DNA of 64,000 nt from Akkermansia muciniphila (GTDB taxonomy: Bacteria > Verrucomicrobiota > Verrucomicrobiia > Verrucomicrobiales > Akkermansiaceae), in the NCBI RefSeq assembly GCF_018709685.1, contig NZ_JABDHQ010000011.1:1-64000 (forward strand), in the 5' to 3' direction. How positions within the stretch are numbered: the first letter of the stretch is position 1; each line of letters begins with the position of its first letter. Shown here piece after piece: positions 17,503 through 25,663 of the stretch. Both the position numbers and the translations under genes were made by a program. The notes beneath the pieces were generated by a model. That model saw only the letters and a program-made list of their open reading frames with translations. It did not search any database and was not told the DNA's origin.

Positions 17503-18573
17503 ATGAAACTCTCCTCCCCTGTGATCAAATGCGGGCTGGCCGCCGCCGCGGCCTGCCTCGCCCTGGGTTCCTGTTCCAAGCTCTTTTCACCCTGCGGAAG
17601 CGGGGAAATTCCGGAGACGGACCAGACGGAAACATTCCTGAAAGCGCACGTGACCCATCTGGCGGACGCCATCGGAGAACGGAACGCCTACAAGCCCGGC
17701 ACCATGGAGCGTTCCGCCCGCTACATTGAACAAACCCTGGAGGGGATGGGCTACACCGTCACGCGCCAGGCCGTGGACATCCCGGTTTCTCCGGACTTCC
17801 GCGCCGTGAAGGACAGGACGGTGTACAACCTCGTCGCCACCAAAAAGGGAACCTCCCCGCGGCCCAAAACGCTTATCATAGGCGCGCATTACGACACCAA
17901 GGTGGGCATGGACAACTGGCATGACCACGGCCCCGCCAGACCGGCCCGCACCGGAACGCCGGGAGCCAATGACAACGCTTCCGGCGTAGCCGCCCTGCTG
18001 GAAACGGCGCGCGCCCTGGCTGCAGTTCCCACCCTGCACGACGTGTGCCTGGTGGCTTATGCCAATGAGGAACCTCCCTTTTACCAGACTCCCTCCATGG
18101 GCAGCGTGGTGCATGCCAAATCCGCAGCCCTCCATCCGGGGAAGGAACGCATCATCGGCATGATTGCGCTGGAAACACTGGGCTGTTACTCCCCACGGGT
18201 GAACAAGAAGCGTAAATCCGCCATGGCCGCCGGGCTGGCCGGGCTCCCGGACCGGTGCGACTACGTGGCCTTCATGTCTACCAACACGGGCCGCAAGCTG
18301 GCCCGCTCCTGTGCGGAGGAGTTCTCCCGTCTGAACCGCTTTCCGGTGCGCTCCGCCGTCTTTCCCTATTATACCAAAGGCGTTTCCTGGTCGGATGACT
18401 GGGCTTACATGAAGGAGGACATCCCCTCCTTCGCCGCCACGGACACCGCCTTCCTGCGCTGCGATGATTACCATGAAACCAGCGATACGGCTGAAAAGCT
18501 GGATTACCCCCAGTTTGCGGAGGTAGTGCAGGGTCTTTCCAAACTGGTCATCTCACTCGCCAATAAGCCATGA
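17503..18573 (+). CDS. M28-family zinc metallopeptidase, lipoprotein
   Basis: A 356-residue probable aminopeptidase of the M28 (PepS/Ywad-like) family. A signal with lipobox LALGSC points to lipidation at Cys25 and anchoring in the envelope. Zinc-site motifs are present: IIGAHYDTK (His), GANDNASGVAALLE (bridging Asp), YANEEPP (Glu-Glu) and a late DDYHETSDT (His). Insertion between the second and third ligands is modest. The ATG at 17503 begins the lipoprotein signal; the frame is open upstream into the GH95 gene. The stop overlaps the next start as ATGA, so the esterase is translationally coupled. Confidence 0.88.
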   Translation: MKLSSPVIKCGLAAAAACLALGSCSKLFSPCGSGEIPETDQTETFLKAHVTHLADAIGERNAYKPGTMERSARYIEQTLEGMGYTVTRQAVDIPVSPDFRAVKDRTVYNLVATKKGTSPRPKTLIIGAHYDTKVGMDNWHDHGPARPARTGTPGANDNASGVAALLETARALAAVPTLHDVCLVAYANEEPPFYQTPSMGSVVHAKSAALHPGKERIIGMIALETLGCYSPRVNKKRKSAMAAGLAGLPDRCDYVAFMSTNTGRKLARSCAEEFSRLNRFPVRSAVFPYYTKGVSWSDDWAYMKEDIPSFAATDTAFLRCDDYHETSDTAEKLDYPQFAEVVQGLSKLVISLANKP

Positions 18574-19613
18574 ACATGAAGCTTGCCTTCCTTCTTCCCG
18601 CCCTTTTACTGGCATTCGCTCACGCCCCCGCCGGAGGGGTCCCGTTTGATCCGTCCGCGCTGGCGGCCCTCCAGCCGCCCGCGGAACACGGAGCCTTTCA
18701 TTCCGGATGGATTTCCCTGGGCCTTGAAGCGGCGGACCTGAAGGAAAAACAGGTGTCCCCCGGGCACATCACGGACGTGGGGGAGGCGCAAATACAGCTT
18801 TATTTCCCCGCCGGATGGAGGCCGCAGGACAGACGCGCCGCCCTGTGCATCTTTCCGGGCGGCGGCTACGCCATCCAGGCCATTGAAAAGGAAGGCGTCC
18901 GCATCGCCCGCTGGGCGGCGGAGCACGGCATGGTGGGCGTTGTCGTGAAGTACCGCGTTTCCGGGGAAAACAATGCCATCGGCAGGTTTCCGGGCCCTCT
19001 GCTGGACGCCCGCCAGGCCCTGCGCGTAACGCGCCGGCATGCCTCCGCGCTGGGGGTTGACCCGCGCCGCATCGGCGTCATTGGGTTTTCCGCAGGGGGC
19101 CATCTGGCAGCCATGGCCGCCACGCTCTGGAACCGCACCCTGCCGGAAGAAGAGGATAATCCGCTGAAAAGCGTTTCCGCGCGGCCCGATTTTGCCATGC
19201 TTATCTATCCCGTCGTCACCATGGCCCCCGGGACCACCCACGGAGGCACCCGCAGCAAAATCCTGGGGCCTGACCCCGCCCCGGCCCTGGCGGAGCTGTG
19301 CTCCGCGGAACGGCAGGTGACGGCGCAGACGCCCCCCGTGTTCCTCGTCCACGCGCTGGACGACGGCGTAGCCAGCGCCAACAGCAGGCTGATGGAACAG
19401 GCCTGCCGGGAAAAAGGCGTTCCCTCCAGCCTCCATTTTTACCCCGCGGGGGGCCACGGCTACGGCATGGAGAAACGCGGGCAGCCCACGGACGAATGGC
19501 CGGAGGCCGCGGAAAAATGGCTGTCTGAACGGGGAATTCTCTCCTCCCGACAGACCCCGGGCGGAAATGCGCCCTCCAGAGCGGGAGCCGCGCCCGGAAC
19601 ACGGCGGGAATGA
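18570..19613 (+). CDS. Secreted alpha/beta-hydrolase, esterase/acetylesterase type
   Basis: A 347-residue exported esterase. A signal peptide (LAFLLPALLLAFAHAPAGG) leads to a fold with an oxyanion-hole motif FPGGGYAIQ, the nucleophile elbow GFSAGGHLAAM, Asp in VHALDDGVA and His in AGGHGYG, making a full Ser-Asp-His triad. The layout matches BD-FAE/acetyl xylan-esterase-like hydrolases such as those that remove O-acetyl groups from glycans. The substrate is not known; acetylated sialic acids or polysaccharides are plausible given the neighbouring fucosidase. It overlaps the peptidase by 4 nt; ATG at 18576 is an alternative. The C-terminal ~25 residues are low-complexity. Confidence 0.85.
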   Translation: MNMKLAFLLPALLLAFAHAPAGGVPFDPSALAALQPPAEHGAFHSGWISLGLEAADLKEKQVSPGHITDVGEAQIQLYFPAGWRPQDRRAALCIFPGGGYAIQAIEKEGVRIARWAAEHGMVGVVVKYRVSGENNAIGRFPGPLLDARQALRVTRRHASALGVDPRRIGVIGFSAGGHLAAMAATLWNRTLPEEEDNPLKSVSARPDFAMLIYPVVTMAPGTTHGGTRSKILGPDPAPALAELCSAERQVTAQTPPVFLVHALDDGVASANSRLMEQACREKGVPSSLHFYPAGGHGYGMEKRGQPTDEWPEAAEKWLSERGILSSRQTPGGNAPSRAGAAPGTRRE

Positions 19614-19647
19614 ATGCGCTAGGCCCTGATTGTGCCGCACCGCAGGG

Positions 19648-19676
19648 TTGACCGGACCGGGCCCCGGTGCTACCTT
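19648..19676 (+). promoter_or_regulatory. Promoter of ileS
   Basis: TTGACC (19648-19653), a 17-nt spacer and TACCTT (19671-19676) lie directly before the ileS start at 19685. With initiation about 7 nt past the -10, the leader would be 0-3 nt, so no Shine-Dalgarno or T-box could be used. Confidence 0.5.
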
Positions 19677-19684
19677 TTCCGGGC

Positions 19685-22414
19685 ATGAGTGCGCCCAAAA
19701 AGAATTATAAAGACACCATCCTGTTGCCGGAGACCGGCTTCCCCATGAGGGGGGATTTGACAAAAAACGAACCCGTACGCCTGAAAAAGTGGGAAGACAC
19801 CGGACTGTACGAACGAATTTTGTCCCGCAGGATGGAACAGGGCGCACCCCGGTTCCTGCTTCATGACGGCCCCCCCTTCGCCAACGGCGACGTGCACATG
19901 GGCACGGCCCTGAACAAGATTCTCAAGGACCTGGTCCTGAAGTCCAAGACCATGGCCGGCTATGCCGCGCCCTACGTTCCCGGCTGGGACTGCCACGGCC
20001 TCCCCATTGAGTTCAAGGTGGTGCAGAAGGCCCGTGACCTGGATGCGGCTGAAATCCGCCGCCGCTGCGCGGAATTCGCCAGGGGCTTTATTGACATTCA
20101 ACGGACTTCTTTCCGCCGCTTGGGCGTTTTCGGTGACTGGGAGCACCCCTACCTGACGATGAAGCCGGCGTATGAAGCCAACATCCTGCGCGTGTTCGCC
20201 AAGCTGGTGGAAGACGGCGCTGTTTACCAGAGCCGCAAGCCCGTGCAGTGGTCCTACGGGGCCTACACGGCGCTGGCGGAAGCGGAGATTGATTACAAGG
20301 AGAAGGTGAGCCCCTCCGTGTTCGTGCGGTTCCCGCTACTGGACAATCCGCTTGGACTGGAGGCCTCCATGGTGATCTGGACCACCACACCGTGGACCTT
20401 GCCCGCCAACGTGGGGATTGCCCTGCATCCGCGCTTCACGTACGTGGCCGGCAAGTTCATGAAGGACGGCCAGACGGAAACCCTCATCATCCTGAAAGAC
20501 CTGCTGGACGCCTTCGCCCAGAAGACGGGCTGGGCCCTGGCGGAAACCATCCGCGAGTTCAAGGGCGCCGAACTGGAGAACTGCGAAGCGCAGCACCCCT
20601 TCCTTTCCCGCACGTCAAAAATCATCCTGGCGGACTTCGTGACCACGGACACCGGCACGGGGGCCGTCCACATCGCGCCCGGCCACGGCTCTGACGACTA
20701 TAACGTGGGCCGCCAGTACGGCCTGCCCGTCCTCTCCCCCGTGGATGACGACGGCAAGTACACGGAAGAAGTAGGCGTTCCGGCCCTTGTGGGCAAGCAC
20801 GTGTTTGACGCCAACAAGGACGTCATCGCCATGCTGGAGAAGGATAACAACCTCTTCGGCGTGGAGGAATACCGCCACCAGTATCCGCACTGCTGGCGTT
20901 CCAAGACGCCCATCATTTTCCGCGCCGTGGAACAGTTCTTCATTTCCATGGACAAACTGCGTCCGCAGGCCCTGGAAGAGATCGACAAGGTGCAGTGGCT
21001 GCCCGCCTGGGGCCGCAACCGCATTTACGGCACCGTGGAGGCGCGCCCGGACTGGTGCATCTCCCGCCAGCGCACCTGGGGCGTGCCCCTGCCCGTCTTC
21101 TTTGACGAAAACGGGAAGGCCGTCCTGGACGCCGCCGTGGTCCGCAAGATCGCGGACATGGTGGAGGCCCACGGCTCCAATATCTGGTTTGAACTTTCCG
21201 ACGAAGACCTGTGCGAACGCCTCGGCCTGCCGAAGACCTGGAAGAAGGGGAAGGACACGCTGGACGTCTGGATTGATTCCGGCTGCTCCCACATGGCCGT
21301 CATGGATTCCCGCCCCGGACTGGACGCCCCGGCGGACCTGTACCTGGAAGCCACGGACCAGCACCGCGGCTGGTTCCAGAGCTCCCTGATGCTTTCCGTC
21401 GCCTGGCGCGGCAAGGCCCCGTACAAGGCTGTGATGACCCACGGCTTCGTGGTGGACAAGGACACCGGGAAGAAGACCTCCAAGTCAGACGCCAAGAGCG
21501 GCAAGCCCATTGACGCGGCTTATTATTACGACAAGTACGGCGCGGACATCGTGCGCCTCTGGGCCGCCTCCGTGGACTGGCAGAATGAAGTCCCCTTCGG
21601 GGAAGACCTTTTCAAGCAGGTCACGGAGCCCTACCGCCGCCTGCGCAATACCCTGCGCATCCTGCTGGGCAATATCAGCGGGTTTGACTTCGCCACGCAG
21701 TCCGTCGCCCCGGAACACATGCCCATCCTGGACCGCTGGATTTTGGAACGCCTGAACGCCGTCATCAAGGAAACGCTGAAAGCCTATGAAGCTTATGATT
21801 TCCGCAAGGCGTTCAGCGTCATCAACCAGTTCTGCTCCAGCGACCTTTCCGCCCTGTACGTGGATACTACCAAGGACCGCCTGTACTGCGACGACGTCAC
21901 TTCCGTGCGCCGCCGCGCCACGCAGACGGCCATGACGATCATTTTCAAGGCCCTGTGCCGCCTGCTGGCCCCCATCCTGGCCTTCACGGCGGATGAAGCC
22001 TGGGAATACGCCGGGTATGAAGGCAGCGTGCACGAGCAGGACTTCCCCGCCCCGATGCCGGAGTACGACACGCAGGAGGCTTCCTCCGCCATCTCCCGCC
22101 TTCAGGAAATCAAGTCCGTCATCCAGGTGGCCATTGAAGAACAGGTGAAGGCCAAGGCCTTCTCCAAGAACAACGAGGCTTCCATCTCCCTCACCGTCCC
22201 GGCAAACGAAAGCGAGGACGTGGTGGCGCTGCTGGAAGACCGGGCCTTTGCCACGGAGTTCTTCATCATTGCGGACCTGGACGTGAAGAGCGGTCCGGAG
22301 CTGGCGGCCGCCGCCGCCAAAACGGAACACGCCATGTGCCCGCGCTGCCGCCGGTATGAACCCGTGGAAGACGGCTGCGAGGTGTGCGAACGCTGCGCGG
22401 AAGTCCTCTCCTGA
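19685..22414 (+). CDS. ileS: Isoleucine--tRNA ligase
   Basis: A 909-residue class I aminoacyl-tRNA synthetase charging tRNA-Ile. The HIGH equivalent is DVHMGTALNK near residue 65 and the KMSKS loop is KTSKSDAKSG near 600. The CP1 editing domain (about 190-400) keeps TTPWTLPANV and DTGTGAVHIAPGHG. The C-terminal zinc finger has CPRCRR and CEVCERC. Overall size is normal for bacterial IleRS. The ATG at 19685 is favoured over 19667 because the family N-terminus DTILLPETGFPMRGDL begins shortly after it. It heads a run of closely spaced genes through the lipase. Confidence 0.96.
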   Translation: MSAPKKNYKDTILLPETGFPMRGDLTKNEPVRLKKWEDTGLYERILSRRMEQGAPRFLLHDGPPFANGDVHMGTALNKILKDLVLKSKTMAGYAAPYVPGWDCHGLPIEFKVVQKARDLDAAEIRRRCAEFARGFIDIQRTSFRRLGVFGDWEHPYLTMKPAYEANILRVFAKLVEDGAVYQSRKPVQWSYGAYTALAEAEIDYKEKVSPSVFVRFPLLDNPLGLEASMVIWTTTPWTLPANVGIALHPRFTYVAGKFMKDGQTETLIILKDLLDAFAQKTGWALAETIREFKGAELENCEAQHPFLSRTSKIILADFVTTDTGTGAVHIAPGHGSDDYNVGRQYGLPVLSPVDDDGKYTEEVGVPALVGKHVFDANKDVIAMLEKDNNLFGVEEYRHQYPHCWRSKTPIIFRAVEQFFISMDKLRPQALEEIDKVQWLPAWGRNRIYGTVEARPDWCISRQRTWGVPLPVFFDENGKAVLDAAVVRKIADMVEAHGSNIWFELSDEDLCERLGLPKTWKKGKDTLDVWIDSGCSHMAVMDSRPGLDAPADLYLEATDQHRGWFQSSLMLSVAWRGKAPYKAVMTHGFVVDKDTGKKTSKSDAKSGKPIDAAYYYDKYGADIVRLWAASVDWQNEVPFGEDLFKQVTEPYRRLRNTLRILLGNISGFDFATQSVAPEHMPILDRWILERLNAVIKETLKAYEAYDFRKAFSVINQFCSSDLSALYVDTTKDRLYCDDVTSVRRRATQTAMTIIFKALCRLLAPILAFTADEAWEYAGYEGSVHEQDFPAPMPEYDTQEASSAISRLQEIKSVIQVAIEEQVKAKAFSKNNEASISLTVPANESEDVVALLEDRAFATEFFIIADLDVKSGPELAAAAAKTEHAMCPRCRRYEPVEDGCEVCERCAEVLS

Positions 22415-22444
22415 GAACGGCAACCTCACATCCCCCGACCTTTT

Positions 22445-23218
22445 ATGGACTCCCAGACGGAAAAGGAACCCGCACCCCGCAAGAAAACGCTTCCCGGCTG
22501 GCTCTGGTGGAGCCTGCTGGGGCTGGGGCTTTATGCCCTGGACCAGGCCAGCAAGCTGTGGATCATCCACCGCTTCCCGCTGAATTACCTGAACGAGAAA
22601 GCCCAGAAGTACGCGTACCTGCCTGATTTCCCGGGCTTCCACCATGTCAACGCGGACGGAACGCTTGACTTCGCCACGAACGCGCGCGTTCCGGCGGCGG
22701 ACCTGGCGCAGTTCCCGGACCTGAACCCGCATACGGTGGACGCCCTGAACAAGCTGAGGGAGCTGGAGCCCATCTCCTTCCTGGACGGAACGGTGAACAT
22801 CACCCGCGTGCACAACACGGGCGTGGCCTTCGGCATGGGGAACGGAACGGTGTGGTCCAGCTACCTGTTCCTGGCCATCCCCGTGCTCGCCATCGTGGCC
22901 CTCATCGTGCTTTACCGGAAAAACTTCTTCCACACGGTATGGCTCAAGCTGGCTTACGTGCTGCTGCTGGCGGGCGTGGCGGGCAACCTGACGGACCGCC
23001 TCATCCAGGGCTTCCTGATTCCTTACGAACAGACGCACGGCTTTTTCACGAAGCTCATGAACGGCTACGTGGTGGACTTCATTGACGTGACCATCCCCGT
23101 CTTCAATTACCGCTGGCCCGCCTTCAACGTGGCGGACTCCTGCATCTTCGTGGCGGCGATCATCTTCTTCATCGCCAGCATCTTCTCCGCCAGGAAGAAA
23201 GAGGAAAAACCATCCTGA
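22445..23218 (+). CDS. lspA: Lipoprotein signal peptidase LspA with a large insertion
   Basis: A 257-residue inner-membrane aspartyl peptidase that removes signal peptides from prolipoproteins. The family motifs are all present: LDQASKLWI, TRVHNTGVAFG, GNLTDRL with catalytic Asp184, and VVDFIDV ... WPAFNVADSC with catalytic Asp231. Typical LspA is about 160 residues; here a soluble stretch of about 70 residues (45-115) lies after helix 1, on the periplasmic side where the substrate binds. It is followed by a gene 7 nt later. Several lipoproteins in this window (M28 peptidase, lipase, RND adaptor) would be its clients. Confidence 0.92.
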   Translation: MDSQTEKEPAPRKKTLPGWLWWSLLGLGLYALDQASKLWIIHRFPLNYLNEKAQKYAYLPDFPGFHHVNADGTLDFATNARVPAADLAQFPDLNPHTVDALNKLRELEPISFLDGTVNITRVHNTGVAFGMGNGTVWSSYLFLAIPVLAIVALIVLYRKNFFHTVWLKLAYVLLLAGVAGNLTDRLIQGFLIPYEQTHGFFTKLMNGYVVDFIDVTIPVFNYRWPAFNVADSCIFVAAIIFFIASIFSARKKEEKPS

Positions 23219-23225
23219 AACGACC

Positions 23226-23891
23226 ATGACCATACGGACCGCCATTCTGTTGTCAGGGCTGCTGTTGTGCGGGGGCACCGCCTCCGGCAAGGATGAACTG
23301 TCCTTCAAGGAAACAGTGGTTCCGGTGAAAGTGGCTCCGGACCAGGACAGCATTACGGCTTCCTTCCCCTTCACCAACACCTCCGGCGCACCCGTCACCA
23401 TCAGCAAGATCCACGTCTCCTGCGACTGCACGACCGCCGGGGCGAAGGACAACAAGCTGACGTACGCCCCGGGGGAGTCAGGCGTCATCAGCGCCGTGAT
23501 GAAGACCGGCAATTTTTCCGGTACGGTGGACAAGGACATGACGGTCCACGCCAACGGCTCCGCGTACAAGCTGGTGATACGGGCGCAAATCCCGGACATC
23601 ATCCGCATGGAGCCCCGCAAGCTGGAATGGACCAGGGGGGAGGCCCCGGCCCCCAAGACCATCAGGATCACCATTTCCAAGGAACTGCCCGTCAACCTGA
23701 CCACAGTGGACCTGACGGGGGACGCCTTCAACTATGAGCCCGTCACCGTCAAAAAAGGCCGGGAATACAAGATCATCGTCACCCCCAAGTCCACGGACAA
23801 GCCCGCCTTCAACACCATCTGGGTGCGCACGGACTCCACCGTGCCGCGCTACAAGCGCCAGATGGGGTTCCTGACCATCAAGGAAGACTGA
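23226..23891 (+). CDS. DUF1573 domain-containing exported protein
   Basis: A 221-residue protein with a signal peptide (TIRTAILLSGLLLCGGTASG). Residues 45-115 carry the DUF1573 pattern: FTNTSGAPVTISKIHVSCDCT with the conserved Cys-x-Cys, then YAPGESGVISA. The family has an Ig-like fold and is common in Bacteroidetes and PVC bacteria, with no assigned biochemical role. A second beta-rich half (about 125-221) follows. The gene starts 7 nt after lspA and precedes a rhodanese gene by 22 nt. Confidence 0.82.
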   Translation: MTIRTAILLSGLLLCGGTASGKDELSFKETVVPVKVAPDQDSITASFPFTNTSGAPVTISKIHVSCDCTTAGAKDNKLTYAPGESGVISAVMKTGNFSGTVDKDMTVHANGSAYKLVIRAQIPDIIRMEPRKLEWTRGEAPAPKTIRITISKELPVNLTTVDLTGDAFNYEPVTVKKGREYKIIVTPKSTDKPAFNTIWVRTDSTVPRYKRQMGFLTIKED

Positions 23892-23913
23892 CCGCCCGCC
23901 CCATCCCGCCGCC

Positions 23914-24396
23914 ATGAGAGACGCCCTTTCCACCGCCCTGAAGCTCCTGCTGGCCGTATTCCTGCTGGCGGTGGGCATTGCCGCGCTGGACCTGCGCGTC
24001 TTCCAGCCGTTCCGCACGCCGCCCTGCAACCCGGAGACGCTGGAGGAAGGGCACGTGTGCCTGTCCCAGGTGATGAAGGAATGGCCGGGAAAGGTCATCT
24101 GGATAGACGCCAGAAAGCAGGACGACTTTGAACGCCACACCGTCACGCAGGCCCCCGTCTACCCCGTGCGCCCGGCGGATGCCAATTACCAGGAGCTTCT
24201 GGCGAACGCCATGGAAGCCCTGATGACGGCGGAAGACCGGGGCTACTGCATCGTCATCTTTTGCAGCAGGGACTGCACCTCCAGCGCAGCCGTAGCCAAT
24301 GAACTGAAAAAGCCGGAATACGGCATCCGCGCCCCCATCTTCATCCTGGAAGGCGGATGGGACGAACTGCGCAAAGAACCCTCACTTGTACCATAA
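23914..24396 (+). CDS. Membrane-anchored rhodanese-like protein
   Basis: A 160-residue protein with an N-terminal hydrophobic anchor (KLLLAVFLLAVGIAALDL) and a rhodanese fold (about 50-155). IWIDARKQDDFERHTV is the CH2A-like strand and VIFCSRDCTSSAAVANEL holds the active-site loop, with Cys in the expected place after the FCS turn. The loop is CSRDCTSS, with two Cys, unlike the usual CRxGxR. The domain would face the periplasm or cell surface if the anchor is a signal. Possible sulfur or redox carrier; it lies 3 nt before sufS, hinting at sulfur chemistry, though the compartments differ. Confidence 0.75.
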   Translation: MRDALSTALKLLLAVFLLAVGIAALDLRVFQPFRTPPCNPETLEEGHVCLSQVMKEWPGKVIWIDARKQDDFERHTVTQAPVYPVRPADANYQELLANAMEALMTAEDRGYCIVIFCSRDCTSSAAVANELKKPEYGIRAPIFILEGGWDELRKEPSLVP

Positions 24397-24399
24397 GCC

Positions 24400-25626
24400 A
24401 TGCTTGACACAGCAATCATCCGCCCGCAGTTTCCCATCCTGGAGACCAGCGTGCACGGCAAACCGCTCATTTACCTGGACAACGCGGCCACCACGCAGAA
24501 GCCCCTGGCCGTCCTGGACGCCACCCGGAATTATTACGAGACCCGGAATGCCAACGTGCACCGCGGCTCCCACTACCTGAGCCAGCTGGCTACAGAAGCG
24601 CATGAAGAATCACGGGAAACGGCAGCGCGGTTCATCAACGCGCCGGAAACGGCGGAAGTCCTGTTCACCTCCGGGTGCACCATGGGCATCAACCTGGCGG
24701 CGGACACCATCGCCAAATCCGGCATGATCCGGCCGGGGGACGAGGTCATCCTGACCGCCTCCGAGCACCACTCCAACATCGTTCCCTGGCAGATGCTCTG
24801 CGAGCGCACGGGAGCCGTCCTCAAGGTCGTCCCCCTGACGCCGGGCCAGACGCTGGACATGGAGGCTTATAAAAAACTGCTTTCCCCCCGCACGCGCATC
24901 GTGGCCGTGGGGCACGTCTCCAATACGCTGGGCACCGTCAATCCCGTGCGGGAGATCACCGCGCTGGCCAAAGAGAACAGGCCTGACACCATCGTGCTGA
25001 TTGACGGCGCGCAGGCCGTCTCCCACATGAAGGTGGACGTGCAGGAGCTGGGCTGTGACCTGTACGCGTTCTCCGGGCACAAGCTGTACGCCCCCACAGG
25101 CACCGGCGTTCTGTGGGGAAAAAGGGAGCTGCTGGAAAAACTGCCGCCGTGGATGGGCGGCGGAGAGATGATCAAGGAGGTCACCTTTGACAAAACCGTT
25201 TACAACGACATTCCCTTCAAGTATGAGGCGGGAACGCCCAACGTCGGGGGGGCCGTTGGGCTGGCCGCCGCCATCCGCTATGTCTCCGGTCTGGGGCTGG
25301 ACAACATCGCCGCCCATGAACAGAAGCTGACGGACATGGCCGTGGAAGGCCTCAAGGCCATGCCGGGCCTGACCGTGCTGGCTCCGGACGTGCCGCACAG
25401 CTCCGTGGTTTCCGTCCTGGCGGACGGCATCCACCACTATGACCTGGGCACCCTGCTGGACCAGATGGGCATTGCCGTGCGCACCGGGCACCACTGCTGC
25501 CAGCCGCTCATGTGCGCCCTGGGCACCACCGGGACCACCCGCGCCTCCTTCGCCCTGTACAACACGGAGGAGGAAGTGCAGGCCTTCCTCAAGTCCATGA
25601 GCAGGTCTCTGGAAATGCTCTCCTGA
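24400..25626 (+). CDS. sufS: Cysteine desulfurase, SufS family
   Basis: A 408-residue PLP enzyme that takes sulfur from cysteine to make a persulfide for Fe-S cluster and other sulfur pathways. Lys228 in FSGHKLYAP binds PLP. The catalytic Cys366 sits in RTGHHCCQPLM, the group II (SufS/CsdA) signature. IDGAQAVSHM supplies the PLP-binding Asp and AEHHSN-like ASEHHSNIVPW is typical. Length is normal. The rest of the suf operon (sufB, C, D, U/E) is not in the window. It follows the rhodanese gene after 3 nt, so the pair is probably coexpressed. Confidence 0.93.
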   Translation: MLDTAIIRPQFPILETSVHGKPLIYLDNAATTQKPLAVLDATRNYYETRNANVHRGSHYLSQLATEAHEESRETAARFINAPETAEVLFTSGCTMGINLAADTIAKSGMIRPGDEVILTASEHHSNIVPWQMLCERTGAVLKVVPLTPGQTLDMEAYKKLLSPRTRIVAVGHVSNTLGTVNPVREITALAKENRPDTIVLIDGAQAVSHMKVDVQELGCDLYAFSGHKLYAPTGTGVLWGKRELLEKLPPWMGGGEMIKEVTFDKTVYNDIPFKYEAGTPNVGGAVGLAAAIRYVSGLGLDNIAAHEQKLTDMAVEGLKAMPGLTVLAPDVPHSSVVSVLADGIHHYDLGTLLDQMGIAVRTGHHCCQPLMCALGTTGTTRASFALYNTEEEVQAFLKSMSRSLEMLS

Positions 25627-25663
25627 CCCCCGCGCCCGCAGCGGCCCTCCTCCCTCTCCTACC

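Noticed and set aside
21485-23731. A 748-codon minus-strand frame opposite ileS, lspA and DUF1573
   Set aside because: It spans three clear plus-strand genes and shows no domain, signal or plausible start context.
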